Assembly (NCBI GenBank): GCA_964446945.1
Contig: CAYUQO010000001.1
Coordinates: forward strand, 248,001-312,000
Direction: 5' to 3'
Length of the DNA stretch: 64,000 nucleotides
From: CAIYRG01 sp964446945
GTDB taxonomy: Bacteria; Pseudomonadota; Alphaproteobacteria; Micropepsales; Micropepsaceae
Positions 50,351 to 57,994 of the stretch are shown here, in pieces (the first letter of the stretch is position 1; each line of letters opens with the position of its first letter). The notes beneath the pieces were generated by a model. It searched no databases. It was not told the origin of the DNA and worked only from the letters and a program-made list of their open reading frames with translations. The position numbers and the translations under genes were made by a program.

Positions 50351-51223
50351 TCAGAAATCCGGCTTGCCAGCCACGGGAATGGGCGACACGCTCGCGGATT
50401 CGATAAAGTTCGGATTGTTTTCCGAGCAGATCGCTTCAAGGAGCTGGCCCCCCAGCGATTCCTCAGGCTGCCCCTTGCGATAAACCTGCCGCGCCGACCA
50501 TGCCATGTTGAACGTGTCCGGGTCCTCGACCTTTATGTCAACCTGCAACGCCGCGCCGCCATTGATGAGCCTGTACCGCTCGATGACATGTTCCCGCGTC
50601 GTGTGCGGCGTGCGGTAATTGTCGATATAGGTGTCGGCCGAGAGAGTGACAGTGTCGACGACCAGCGTGTCGCCTTCGTAATGCCCGACCGACTCGCCAT
50701 AGGGCGAAGGTTTCGGATGGGCCGTGTGCGGAACATCGAGATAGACGTGGCGAACCTCGGGTCCGCCCTCGTTGATGAAAACCACCGTGCGTTTGCCCTG
50801 AACGATATACATCGGATTCACCCGCCCCATGACGAGGTAGCCCGGCACCCCTCCGGGATGACAACTGGCGCGCGCTTCATAGGCCTGCTTGCCGGCTGCG
50901 GCGAGCTCATTGGCCTTGCGCATCGACTCAATCGCCGCGGGTTTCAGGATCGGATTGCTCAGGTCGGCAATCCGGAATGTGGCTCCGCGAGCACTGCCTT
51001 CGGGACCATTGGGTATATAGGGATGCGCCTTGTCGGACATCACCGGACCCGGACCGCCGCCTGGAATGGCCTGAAAATCGTCGGCCACTTTCGACCATGC
51101 GTAATATGCGAAACCAAGCTGGGGAATGGACGGATTTTCCCGCGCAGCAGCATTGCCGGCCGGCAGGAGAACCGCGCTCAACGCGGCCAGAACGGAAAGG
51201 CATCGCAGGGATTGGACGGGCAC
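50351..51223 (-). CDS. Exported PDF-tail family protein, copy 5
   Basis: 290 residues, starting at GTG 51223. The signal peptide ends near GNAAA. Family segments: MSDKAHPYIPN, TFRIADLSNPILKPAAIESM, CHPGGVPGYLV, MYIVQGKRTVVF, HVYLDVPHT, PSPYGESVGHYEGDTLVVD, YRTPHTTREHVIERY, CSENNPNF. It ends AGKPDF. Trp-Phe of the GES block is Pro-Tyr here. It is divergent from an exported cupin-like gene across 134 bp. Unknown function. Confidence 0.85.
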   Translation of the reverse strand: MPVQSLRCLSVLAALSAVLLPAGNAAARENPSIPQLGFAYYAWSKVADDFQAIPGGGPGPVMSDKAHPYIPNGPEGSARGATFRIADLSNPILKPAAIESMRKANELAAAGKQAYEARASCHPGGVPGYLVMGRVNPMYIVQGKRTVVFINEGGPEVRHVYLDVPHTAHPKPSPYGESVGHYEGDTLVVDTVTLSADTYIDNYRTPHTTREHVIERYRLINGGAALQVDIKVEDPDTFNMAWSARQVYRKGQPEESLGGQLLEAICSENNPNFIESASVSPIPVAGKPDF

Positions 51224-51357
51224 GTACGCACCTCTCGTCTATGCCGGGCCTCCAGTTTCGCCACTCCCGCAGGCCAAATCAATACGCCACGAATGGCTGT
51301 CGCTGGTATCCGCGGGTGAAAACCGATAGCGTCGCGAGCCGATTCAGGAGGCGTGAC

Positions 51358-52059
51358 ATGAACCGGTATGCCGGGTCGATTCTGGGCGGATTGCTGCTGG
51401 CTTCGTCCGGTGCGGTGTTTGCCGATGACGAAAGGCCGGTGCCGATTCTGCAGGCGCCGTTTCATCTGCCGGTGTTCCGCAACGAATACATCACGCTGCT
51501 GAATGTGAACGTGCCGCCGGGCAAGACCACCGGCTACCATATCCATACTGGCGATTCCGTCTCGGTGAATATCGGCGCCGCTGACATGACCAATCAGGAC
51601 TTCGGATCGGACAAGGTCAGTGCGCCGCAGCGTGGGCAGCCGGGCCGGGCGAGCTATGCGGATTACCGCAAAGAGTCGAAGACCCATAAAGCGGTCAATG
51701 TCGGAACGACGACGTTCCACAACATCTCATTCATCTTCAATTCGCCCACACCGTGGCATTTGACACCAGGCACGCGCGACGGCAAAGCCGGCTACACTGA
51801 GATCATGGACAATGAGCGCGTGCGCGGATGGCGTCTGGTGCTCCAGCCGGGGCAGTCCGCGGGTGAAATCACGCAATCATCGCCGGGGATGCGCATTGTC
51901 GTTCAGGGTGGCGACATTGTCGAACGCGTGCCCGGCCGGCCCGACCGTCCGATGCAGCCGCATACCGGCGAATTCTTCTGGCAGGATGCGCCGATCACCC
52001 GCGAAGTGCGCAATATCGGCGCCACCCGCGTCGAACTCGTCGAATTCGAACTGAAGTAA
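51358..52059 (+). CDS. Exported cupin-like protein
   Basis: 233 residues from ATG at 51358, which follows CAGGAGG; the open frame upstream overlaps the divergent gene. A signal peptide ends near AVFADD. FRNEYITLLNVNVPPGKTTG and YHIHTGDSVSVNIG give a cupin-type HxH motif with following Asp. The middle part has THKAVNVGTTTFHNISFIF, and the C-terminal part PHTGEFFWQDAPITREVRNI forms a second barrel-like segment with a conserved Glu. Likely periplasmic; no reaction assigned. Confidence 0.8.
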   Translation: MNRYAGSILGGLLLASSGAVFADDERPVPILQAPFHLPVFRNEYITLLNVNVPPGKTTGYHIHTGDSVSVNIGAADMTNQDFGSDKVSAPQRGQPGRASYADYRKESKTHKAVNVGTTTFHNISFIFNSPTPWHLTPGTRDGKAGYTEIMDNERVRGWRLVLQPGQSAGEITQSSPGMRIVVQGGDIVERVPGRPDRPMQPHTGEFFWQDAPITREVRNIGATRVELVEFELK

Positions 52060-52071
52060 ATACCAGACTTG

Positions 52072-52130
52072 CACGCGGAGACGCGGAGGCACGGAGAGCC
52101 CCGCGTCCGCTCCGCGCCTCCGCGTGAAAC
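52072..52130. repeat. Short repeat (GCGGAGACGCGGAGGC...CCTCCGCGTGAAAC type)
   Basis: Outer arms ACGCGGAG and CTCCGCGT flank a GC-rich centre. Related to 50221. Confidence 0.65.
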
Positions 52131-52184
52131 TGATTCATCATTTGCTGAGCGATTGAAGCTAAATCCAACAGGAGGCACGGCGTC

Positions 52185-52652
52185 ATGGAAAAGCTCATTA
52201 ATGGCCTGATCGGACAATATGAGAACGGCGCGCTGTCTCGCCGCGAACTGGTGGGCGCGCTCGCCGCGCTGAGCGTGACGGCGAGCAGCGCATTTGCCGC
52301 CGAGCCGGGTTTTCAAAGCGCGGGCATCAATCACGTCTCGATCACTGCGAGCAATCTGCAGCGATCCGTCGATTTCTATGCGCGCACATTCAATCTGACG
52401 CGCCAGCCGCGCAATGCCGCCAATCTTGTGCAGCTCAACGTCGGCAAGGACCACCTTTCGATCCGGCAGGGCGCAAATCCGCGCTTCGACCATTTCGCCA
52501 TCGGTGTTGAAAATTTCAACAAGGATCGGGTCATGGCGGATCTGAAAGCGCGTGGCGCAACGCCGATCGACGGCGGCGACGGCGCCGGACTGCATGTCGC
52601 GGACCCGGATGGTCTGTTCGTTCAGGTGATCGCAAGCGGCGGCGCCAGGTAA
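52185..52652 (+). CDS. Exported VOC-family protein, copy 2
   Basis: 155 residues. It is the paralogue of the gene at 18310: the same N-terminal helix, then ALSRRELVGALAALSVTASS as a twin-arginine-like signal ending near AFAAE. The VOC domain has INHVSITASNLQRSVDFYAR, RFDHFAIGVENFNKDR and GLHVADPDGLFVQVI. It follows an exported cupin-like gene by 125 bp on the same strand, just as copy 1 sits next to an exported cupin. Substrate unknown. Confidence 0.85.
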   Translation: MEKLINGLIGQYENGALSRRELVGALAALSVTASSAFAAEPGFQSAGINHVSITASNLQRSVDFYARTFNLTRQPRNAANLVQLNVGKDHLSIRQGANPRFDHFAIGVENFNKDRVMADLKARGATPIDGGDGAGLHVADPDGLFVQVIASGGAR

Positions 52653-52693
52653 AGCTATTACTGGCCGCCCACCGTTCGCAGGCCAAACCGCAG

Positions 52694-52867
52694 ATGAGCG
52701 AATATCTGATATTCATTGCCTTCGTGATCGGCGGTGCTTTGCTTGGCCTGATCTGGGCGCAATCCTACCAGCTGAAATTAAAACGGCCGAAGAAGCGGGT
52801 TTGGTCCTTTCCCGCGCTCATCGGCGCCGTCGCCGGCTTCGTCGCGTGGATGATCTGGCGGCTGTGA
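52694..52867 (+). CDS. 57-residue membrane protein
   Basis: ATG at 52694 opens a 57-codon frame below usual size limits. Two hydrophobic helices, YLIFIAFVIGGALLGLIWAQ and FPALIGAVAGFVAWMIWRL, flank a short basic loop (LKLKRPKKRVW). This is a clear two-pass hairpin with a positive cytoplasmic loop. No family was recognised. It starts 41 bases after the VOC stop; co-transcription is possible. Confidence 0.65.
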   Translation: MSEYLIFIAFVIGGALLGLIWAQSYQLKLKRPKKRVWSFPALIGAVAGFVAWMIWRL

Positions 52868-52980
52868 GTCTCTTCGATTCCGGTCCGTATCACGTGCAGT
52901 GAAAGATCCTGTCTGCCCGCCATTGAACCTTGCCCGCCCCGGCCGCGTTGCCGCCTAAAGGACTCCGGGGAGAATGGAAC

Positions 52981-53256
52981 ATGAAATTCATGCCTATCGT
53001 GGCCGCGGCCATATGTCTGGCCATCACTCCGGCACTCGCCAAACCGCACGGCCATGGCCGGTCAGCCGAGGATTATACGCACAATGCGTCCACCCAGCCC
53101 GGACAGGGAATTCCACCCGGGCTGGCGAAAAAGCCCTACGGCTTGCCGCCGGGAATCGCGAAGAAATACGAAAACGAGCTGCAGCAACAACAGCCGCAAA
53201 ACTATCCGTACCAGCCGCCGCCGAGCCCATACGGCTACTACTACCGGCAGGGGTAA
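52981..53256 (+). CDS. Small exported Pro/Gln/Tyr-rich protein
   Basis: 91 residues from ATG at 52981, which follows GGGGAGAA; the frame extends 17 codons upstream. A signal peptide (MKFMPIVAAAICLAITPALA) is followed by a His/Gly stretch and twin GIPPGLAKKPYGLPPGIAKK units, as in small periplasmic proteins with PPGxAKK motifs. The tail is Gln/Pro/Tyr-rich (QQQQPQNYPYQPPPSPYG). Probably an unfolded envelope protein. Confidence 0.75.
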   Translation: MKFMPIVAAAICLAITPALAKPHGHGRSAEDYTHNASTQPGQGIPPGLAKKPYGLPPGIAKKYENELQQQQPQNYPYQPPPSPYGYYYRQG

Positions 53257-53264
53257 AACAACTG

Positions 53265-53540
53265 TGTCATTCCCGGCGAGCGTTGCGGAGCAACGCGAGG
53301 GAAGGCCCGGCGCGCCTTGCGCGCCTGACTTTTCATCTGCCGCGGCGCATGGCGCCGCGTGCGGGCATCCGCGCCGCGTCGGTGGCGCGAGAAATGCACT
53401 TAACGGCGCGCGGCCCGGCGCGTTGCGCGCCATTTGTTTGATTCCGCCAAGTGCGGCTTTGCCGCACTTGGTCGGGGCGCCTGATGGATCCTCTTCCCTC
53501 ACCGCAGCTTTGCTGCGGCTCGCCGAGGGGGACAACGAGT
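53265..53540. repeat. Long mosaic palindromic repeat
   Basis: TGTCATTCCCGGCGAGCG start, GTTGCGGAGCAACGC, GGCGCGCC-TTG-CGCGCC, GCCGCGGCGC-ATG-GCGCCGCG and CCAAGTGCGGC-TTT-GCCGCACTTGG (53448-53472) modules, ending GCAGC-TTT-GCTGC and CTCGCCGAGGGGGACAAC. It fills the 289 bp gap between convergent genes. Confidence 0.8.
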
Positions 53541-53545
53541 TGTTG

Positions 53546-54577
53546 TCACCGCTGATCGTGGAAAATCGCTTTCGGGATCATTCCGTGTACGCCAACCGTG
53601 CCGTCCACCACCTGGGTGACGTGGTAATCGACCGCGACGCTGGCGATTGCATAGGCTTCCTCGCGCGATAGTTTCGGAAAGCGCTGGGTGATGAAGCTGA
53701 TCGTCTCCCGCACCGCAATTTTCATCGCATCATCCAGCTTCGGGTTTAAGCCCATGACGATCCAGTGCGTCGGCGTCTCGGCGCGCGGCCAGACCAGTTT
53801 CATGTCCTTACGCACGACGAACTGAAAACGCCCGCGCAAATTGGTTTCGATCGCCGACAGATCGACTTCGCCATCGCCCTGCGCGCCATGTCCGTCGCCG
53901 GCCGAAAACAGCGCGCCCGGCACATGCACCGGCAAATACAGAATCGAACCGGCACCGAGCTCCTTGTTGTCCATGTTCCCGGCATGAACGCCGGGCGGCC
54001 CGCTGCTGATGCGGCTCATCGCTGCCGGCGGCGCAACGCCCATGGTGCCGAAAAATGGATGGTCAAGCGGTACGACCACGCCGGGCGCGATTGTCGCCGT
54101 GCGAGTCTTCCGGTCGATCGGAATGACGCGCCGCCAGAATGCGGTGAAATCATCCGGCAAAGCGCCGGTATATGGGCGCTGTCCGTTGTAGCCGTAATCT
54201 GTCGCCAGCTCGATCTGCAATATCCGTACTTCCAGCACATCGCCGGGCATCGCGCCGCGGATGAAAATCGGACCGGTCAGGATGTGCGGTCCGGGCCCGC
54301 GGTCCTTCACATTGCGGTAGATGTCGCGCACATATTGCGGCACGGCACTCGGCGGAACGACGCCGGATGCGTCCACTGCTTCCGGTTCGATCTGGGTCGA
54401 GGCCTCCAGATTGACGATGTCTCCCGAGTTAATGGTCAGCGCCGGTCTGTTGGCGGCGTTGAAATTGCCGATATTCACCGTGGCCGGCGATGGCATCAGC
54501 GTATATTCGGCGGCGTGGGTGAATTGCGGCGCAAGTGCAATCACCACAATGCACATACGGGCAAAAAATTTTCCCAT
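53546..54577 (-). CDS. Exported acetamidase/formamidase family protein
   Basis: 343 residues with a signal peptide ending near THAAE. The FmdA/AmdA fold shows INSGDIVNLEAS, GPGPHILTGPIFIRGAMPGD, GVVPLDHPFFGTMGVAPP, GPPGVHAGNMDNKELGAGS, SAGDGHGAQGDGEV and a C-terminal RETISFITQRFPKLSREEAY. The GHAxQGDGE segment is the usual metal/active-site signature. It hydrolyses short amides in characterised members; a periplasmic copy is less usual. It starts 9 bases after the second binding protein, so the genes form an operon. Confidence 0.88.
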   Translation of the reverse strand: MGKFFARMCIVVIALAPQFTHAAEYTLMPSPATVNIGNFNAANRPALTINSGDIVNLEASTQIEPEAVDASGVVPPSAVPQYVRDIYRNVKDRGPGPHILTGPIFIRGAMPGDVLEVRILQIELATDYGYNGQRPYTGALPDDFTAFWRRVIPIDRKTRTATIAPGVVVPLDHPFFGTMGVAPPAAMSRISSGPPGVHAGNMDNKELGAGSILYLPVHVPGALFSAGDGHGAQGDGEVDLSAIETNLRGRFQFVVRKDMKLVWPRAETPTHWIVMGLNPKLDDAMKIAVRETISFITQRFPKLSREEAYAIASVAVDYHVTQVVDGTVGVHGMIPKAIFHDQR

Positions 54578-54586
54578 CGAAACCCC

Positions 54587-55360
54587 TCAGTTCGGTGATA
54601 GCGGCTCCAGTCCCGCTCGGCGGATAATCTGCCGTCCTTCCGGGCCGGCAATATCATGCAGGAGTGTCTTTGCGGCGCCGGGATTCGGACTGGCCACCGC
54701 GACGGCGCCTTCAAACACCGTCGGATCCTGAAGCGCATCAGGCACACGGCCGGCAAAACGGGCGCCTTTGACCGGCAGGATTTCGCTTTCAAATGAAACC
54801 GCAAGATCGGCTTCACCCGCCGCAAGTTTCGTCACGGCATCGAGGCCGGTCGCACCCGGCACAGTCTTGCGCGAAATCTCCTCCTGAACACCCAGTCGCC
54901 GGAACAGAAGCTGGATCGCCTCGGTCGCCTGGCTGTGAATTTTGGGATCGGTGAGCGCCACTCGTCTCGCCGAGAGCAACGCGTGTTTCAGATCATCAGG
55001 CGTTACGAGTTTGGGCACCGCGGCGCCTTCGGGCACTGCAATCGCGATATTGGCGCGGCCGAGTTCAACTCTTGTGTCCGGCATGATCGTGCCGGATTTT
55101 GCCAGACCAGACATCGCCTCTGAGTTGACTTCGATCAGGTCGGGAATCTCGCCCGCGCGAATGCGCCGTTCATGCGATTGTGTGGTGCCGACGATCAGAT
55201 CGATCGTGTTTCCGCTGCGGCGGGCGAAGTCATTGGCGATCTCGCGGATCGGTTCCGCCATCGCCCCGCTGACCATGAGCTTCAGTTGCGCGGCATCCGC
55301 AGCCGCCGGAATCAACACGCTGACAAAAACCGCAACCGCAATGCCGAACCTAACGCGAAT
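54587..55360 (-). CDS. ModA-like periplasmic binding protein, copy 2 (start codon uncertain)
   Basis: 257 residues if translation begins at ATT 55360, five bases after GGGGGAGGA, directly before the signal peptide IRVRFGIAVAVFVSVLIPAA. There is no ATG or GTG between the ribosome site and the signal core. TTG at about 55400 or GTG at 55459 would add 13 or more residues read from a repeat element. The body matches molybdate/extracellular solute-binding proteins (LKLMVSGAMAEPIREIANDF, VGTTQSHERRIRAGEIPD, LTDPKIHSQA, GEADLAVSFESEILPVKG). Paralogue of the preceding gene. Confidence 0.75.
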   Translation of the reverse strand: MRVRFGIAVAVFVSVLIPAAADAAQLKLMVSGAMAEPIREIANDFARRSGNTIDLIVGTTQSHERRIRAGEIPDLIEVNSEAMSGLAKSGTIMPDTRVELGRANIAIAVPEGAAVPKLVTPDDLKHALLSARRVALTDPKIHSQATEAIQLLFRRLGVQEEISRKTVPGATGLDAVTKLAAGEADLAVSFESEILPVKGARFAGRVPDALQDPTVFEGAVAVASPNPGAAKTLLHDIAGPEGRQIIRRAGLEPLSPN

Positions 55361-55448
55361 TTTTCCTCCCCCGTTTACGGGTGGAGAGCATCGCAAATCG
55401 GCAGAGGCGATTTGCAGCCCGACATGGTACTGCGTAGCGGAGGAGGGT
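55361..55448. repeat. Palindromic repeat between the two ModA-like genes
   Basis: TTTCCTCCCCCG and GGAGGAGGG outer arms, with GCAAATCG-N8-CGATTTGC inside. Its purine-rich end forms the ribosome site of the downstream gene. Confidence 0.7.
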
Positions 55449-55458
55449 GAAACGTTCA

Positions 55459-56226
55459 CTACCGTACCGGCTCCAGCCCCGCCGCGCGGACGATCTTCGC
55501 GCCTTCCGGACTGATGATGGCCTGCAACAATGCGCGCGCATCGCCCGGATTGGACGCATTCGCGCCAACACCGCCGGCAAATGTCGCGGGATCCTGCAGA
55601 TCGGGCTCGATCAGCCCGACGAGTTTGACTCCCTTGATCGGCAGGACTTCGCTGGCAAATGCAACCGCGACATCCGCATCGCCCGCCGCGACCTTCTCCA
55701 CCGCCGCCGCGCCGGTCGGGCCGTACACGGATTTCTTCGTCGCATCGTCGGCGATGCCGAGGCGCTGCAACACATGAACGATGCCAGCTCCGGCCTGACC
55801 ACCGGTTTTGGGGTCGATATAGGCAATGTGACGCGCCGATGTCAGAGTGCGCTTCAATGCGTCGCGGCTCGAAATATCGGGCGCGGCAGCATCGCTCTTC
55901 ACGGCAATCCCAAGAACCGCGCGCGACAATTCCATTCCCGAGCCCGCGACTACCAGGTGTTCTTTCTCCAGGGCCGCTAACCCTGCGGAGGTCATCTCCA
56001 CCAGATCGGGCTTTTCGCCCTTGTGGATGCGGTCGGTGATCGTGCCGGTCGTGCCGACGACGAAATTCAGCGTGTCGCCGTGTTGCCTGGCAAAATCTTC
56101 GGCGATCTGCTGGATCGCATGCGCCATGGCGCCGCTGACATAGACATTCAGTTGCGCCGCACTCGCCCCAATCGGCAAAAACACCGCCAGAGCAAAGGCC
56201 GGTGCGATGACTGCAGATTTCTTCAT
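55459..56226 (-). CDS. ModA-like periplasmic binding protein, copy 1
   Basis: 255 residues with a signal peptide ending near GASAA. It has LNVYVSGAMAHAIQQIAEDF, VGTTGTITDRIHKGEKPDLV, IAYIDPKTGGQAGAGIVHVL and VAFASEVLPIKGVKLVGL. It belongs to the molybdate-binding ModA-like group of solute-binding proteins. No permease or ATPase gene is nearby, so transport partners are elsewhere or the pair has a sensory role. It lies 32 bases after the GST gene. Confidence 0.85.
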   Translation of the reverse strand: MKKSAVIAPAFALAVFLPIGASAAQLNVYVSGAMAHAIQQIAEDFARQHGDTLNFVVGTTGTITDRIHKGEKPDLVEMTSAGLAALEKEHLVVAGSGMELSRAVLGIAVKSDAAAPDISSRDALKRTLTSARHIAYIDPKTGGQAGAGIVHVLQRLGIADDATKKSVYGPTGAAAVEKVAAGDADVAVAFASEVLPIKGVKLVGLIEPDLQDPATFAGGVGANASNPGDARALLQAIISPEGAKIVRAAGLEPVR

Positions 56227-56258
56227 TTGATCCTCCCGTGATGATCGGATTCAGTGAT

Positions 56259-56900
56259 TTAGCCGCCCGGCGGGCGCTGCATGGCGACGGTTTTCTGCCA
56301 TGAGGGCATGGAGCGGAGTTCGTCATACCACCGCGTGATGCCGGCGAAGGGTGCAATCGGATATTCCGCCATTTCGGCGACGCACATATCGGCGCCGACC
56401 GACAGATCGGCGGCCGTGAACTGGTCGCCCGCGACATAGCGATGCCGGTTCAGTTCCGAGTCGAGCACCTGGCCGGCGCGCTCAAAAATCTGATTGCCGC
56501 GCGCGATCTCCGCCGGATCCGGTTCACCCAGGGAAAAAAACCGCTTCACCACGCGCTGGAACGTGAGCACGGCACAAGCCTGATCCCAATGCGCGCTTTC
56601 CCAATACATCCATTTGGTGACCGCCAATCTGCCGCGCGTGTCTTTGGGCAGAAGACCGGCGTCCGGCTTCAGCGAACAGAGATATTCGACGATGGCATTC
56701 GATTCCCACAACATGAAGCCGTCATCCTGCAGCGACGGCGCCTTTGTGTTCGGATTGATTGCGGCATAATGCGGAGCACGCTGTGCGCCTTTGGTCAGAT
56801 CGATGAATTCGAGATCGTATTCGACACCGAGCTGGTGCGCTGCCCACAGGACCTTGAACGAGCGCGGGCTGGGTGGAAATGCATAGAGTTTAACGGTCAT
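56259..56900 (-). CDS. Glutathione S-transferase family protein
   Basis: 213 residues from ATG at 56900; the frame has seven extra codons upstream. The thioredoxin-like N-domain is VKLYAFPPSPRSFKVLWAAH, then INPNTKAPSLQDDGFMLWES with the conserved cis-Pro and the ES glutathione-binding pair. The helical C-domain contains NRHRYVAGDQFTAADLSVGA with the capping-box D. The catalytic position is Ser in PPSPRS. Could detoxify electrophiles from ring cleavage. First gene of the likely GST-ModA-ModA-amidase operon. Confidence 0.9.
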   Translation of the reverse strand: MTVKLYAFPPSPRSFKVLWAAHQLGVEYDLEFIDLTKGAQRAPHYAAINPNTKAPSLQDDGFMLWESNAIVEYLCSLKPDAGLLPKDTRGRLAVTKWMYWESAHWDQACAVLTFQRVVKRFFSLGEPDPAEIARGNQIFERAGQVLDSELNRHRYVAGDQFTAADLSVGADMCVAEMAEYPIAPFAGITRWYDELRSMPSWQKTVAMQRPPGG

Positions 56901-56987
56901 GGCAACCCCGTTTGCAGGCAATGACCATCATCGCAATTCGCGCAGAGAATCGCTACAGAGCAATCAGCAAATTTCGAAGGTGAAGAG

Positions 56988-57932
56988 ATGACCGGGCCGA
57001 AGCTGAAGACCGTCACGCGCACACAGGGCAACAATCAGGCGCTCAAAGACGGCACCATAAAGCCGAAAAATTTCGAATTCGAATTCATCGAAGTGAATCC
57101 GCTGATCGATGCCTTTCGCCGGATGGTGCGGGGCCTCGAATTCGATGTCTGCGAGATGGCGATCACGACCTATATTTGCGCCCGCGCCCAGGGGAAGAGG
57201 ATGACGGCGATCCCGGTCTTCCTCGTGCGCGCCTTCCATCACGGCGCGATCCTGGTGAATGCCGATGCCGGAATCCGCTCGCCCAAGGACCTCGAAGGCA
57301 AGCGGGTGGGGGTCAACCGCGGCTATACCGTGACCACCGGCGTCTGGGCCCGCAGCATCCTGCAGCAGGAATACGGAGTCGATTTGTCAAAAGTGACATG
57401 GGTGCTGTCCGGCGACGAGCATGTCGCCGAATACCGTCCGCCGGCCAATGTCGTCCCGATCGAAAAGGGAAAGAAGATGTCCGACATGCTGGCAGCGGGC
57501 GAACTCGTCGCGGCGATCGGCGTGGAAAGCGACAGTCCGAATGTGAAGCCGCTGATTCCGAACGCGCTGGATGCCGGGCTCGCGGCGTTGAAAGCCCGTG
57601 GGCATTACCCGATCAACCATACCGTCGTGATCCGCGATGAACTCCTGCAGCAAAACCCGCAAATTGCAGCAGATGTGTTCGGCGCATTTGCCGAAGCGAA
57701 ACGGCTTTACCTTGAGCGTCTCAGAGGGGGCAAAATCGAAAAGCTCACGGAGGTCGACCGGGTCCATCAACGCGTGATGGAAATCACCGGCGATCCGCTG
57801 CCCTATGGCATCGAAGCGAACCGCAAGGTGATTGAAGAACTGATCCGGCACGCCGTCGTGCAGAAGATCATCGACCGGCCGTTCGCAGTTGAGGAACTGT
57901 TCGCGGCCGGAACACAACATCTCTCGCCATAA
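56988..57932 (+). CDS. Second 4,5-dihydroxyphthalate-decarboxylase-like protein
   Basis: 314 residues, no signal peptide. Same fold as the gene at 28177: FDVCEMAITTYICARAQGKR, VFLVRAFHHGAILVNADAGI, KRVGVNRGYTVTTGVWARSI, LQQEYGVDLSKVTWVLSGDE and HYPINHTVVIRDELLQQNPQ. Members are annotated either as Pht5-type decarboxylases or as ABC substrate-binding-like proteins; lack of export favours an enzyme. It is divergent from the GST gene over 87 bp and has no Rieske partner next to it. Confidence 0.75.
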   Translation: MTGPKLKTVTRTQGNNQALKDGTIKPKNFEFEFIEVNPLIDAFRRMVRGLEFDVCEMAITTYICARAQGKRMTAIPVFLVRAFHHGAILVNADAGIRSPKDLEGKRVGVNRGYTVTTGVWARSILQQEYGVDLSKVTWVLSGDEHVAEYRPPANVVPIEKGKKMSDMLAAGELVAAIGVESDSPNVKPLIPNALDAGLAALKARGHYPINHTVVIRDELLQQNPQIAADVFGAFAEAKRLYLERLRGGKIEKLTEVDRVHQRVMEITGDPLPYGIEANRKVIEELIRHAVVQKIIDRPFAVEELFAAGTQHLSP

Positions 57933-57994
57933 GCCAGTTCAGATTTGTCGATCCCCGCCCGAGCCGCAGCGCTCCGTAAGGAAGTTCTGGCCGG

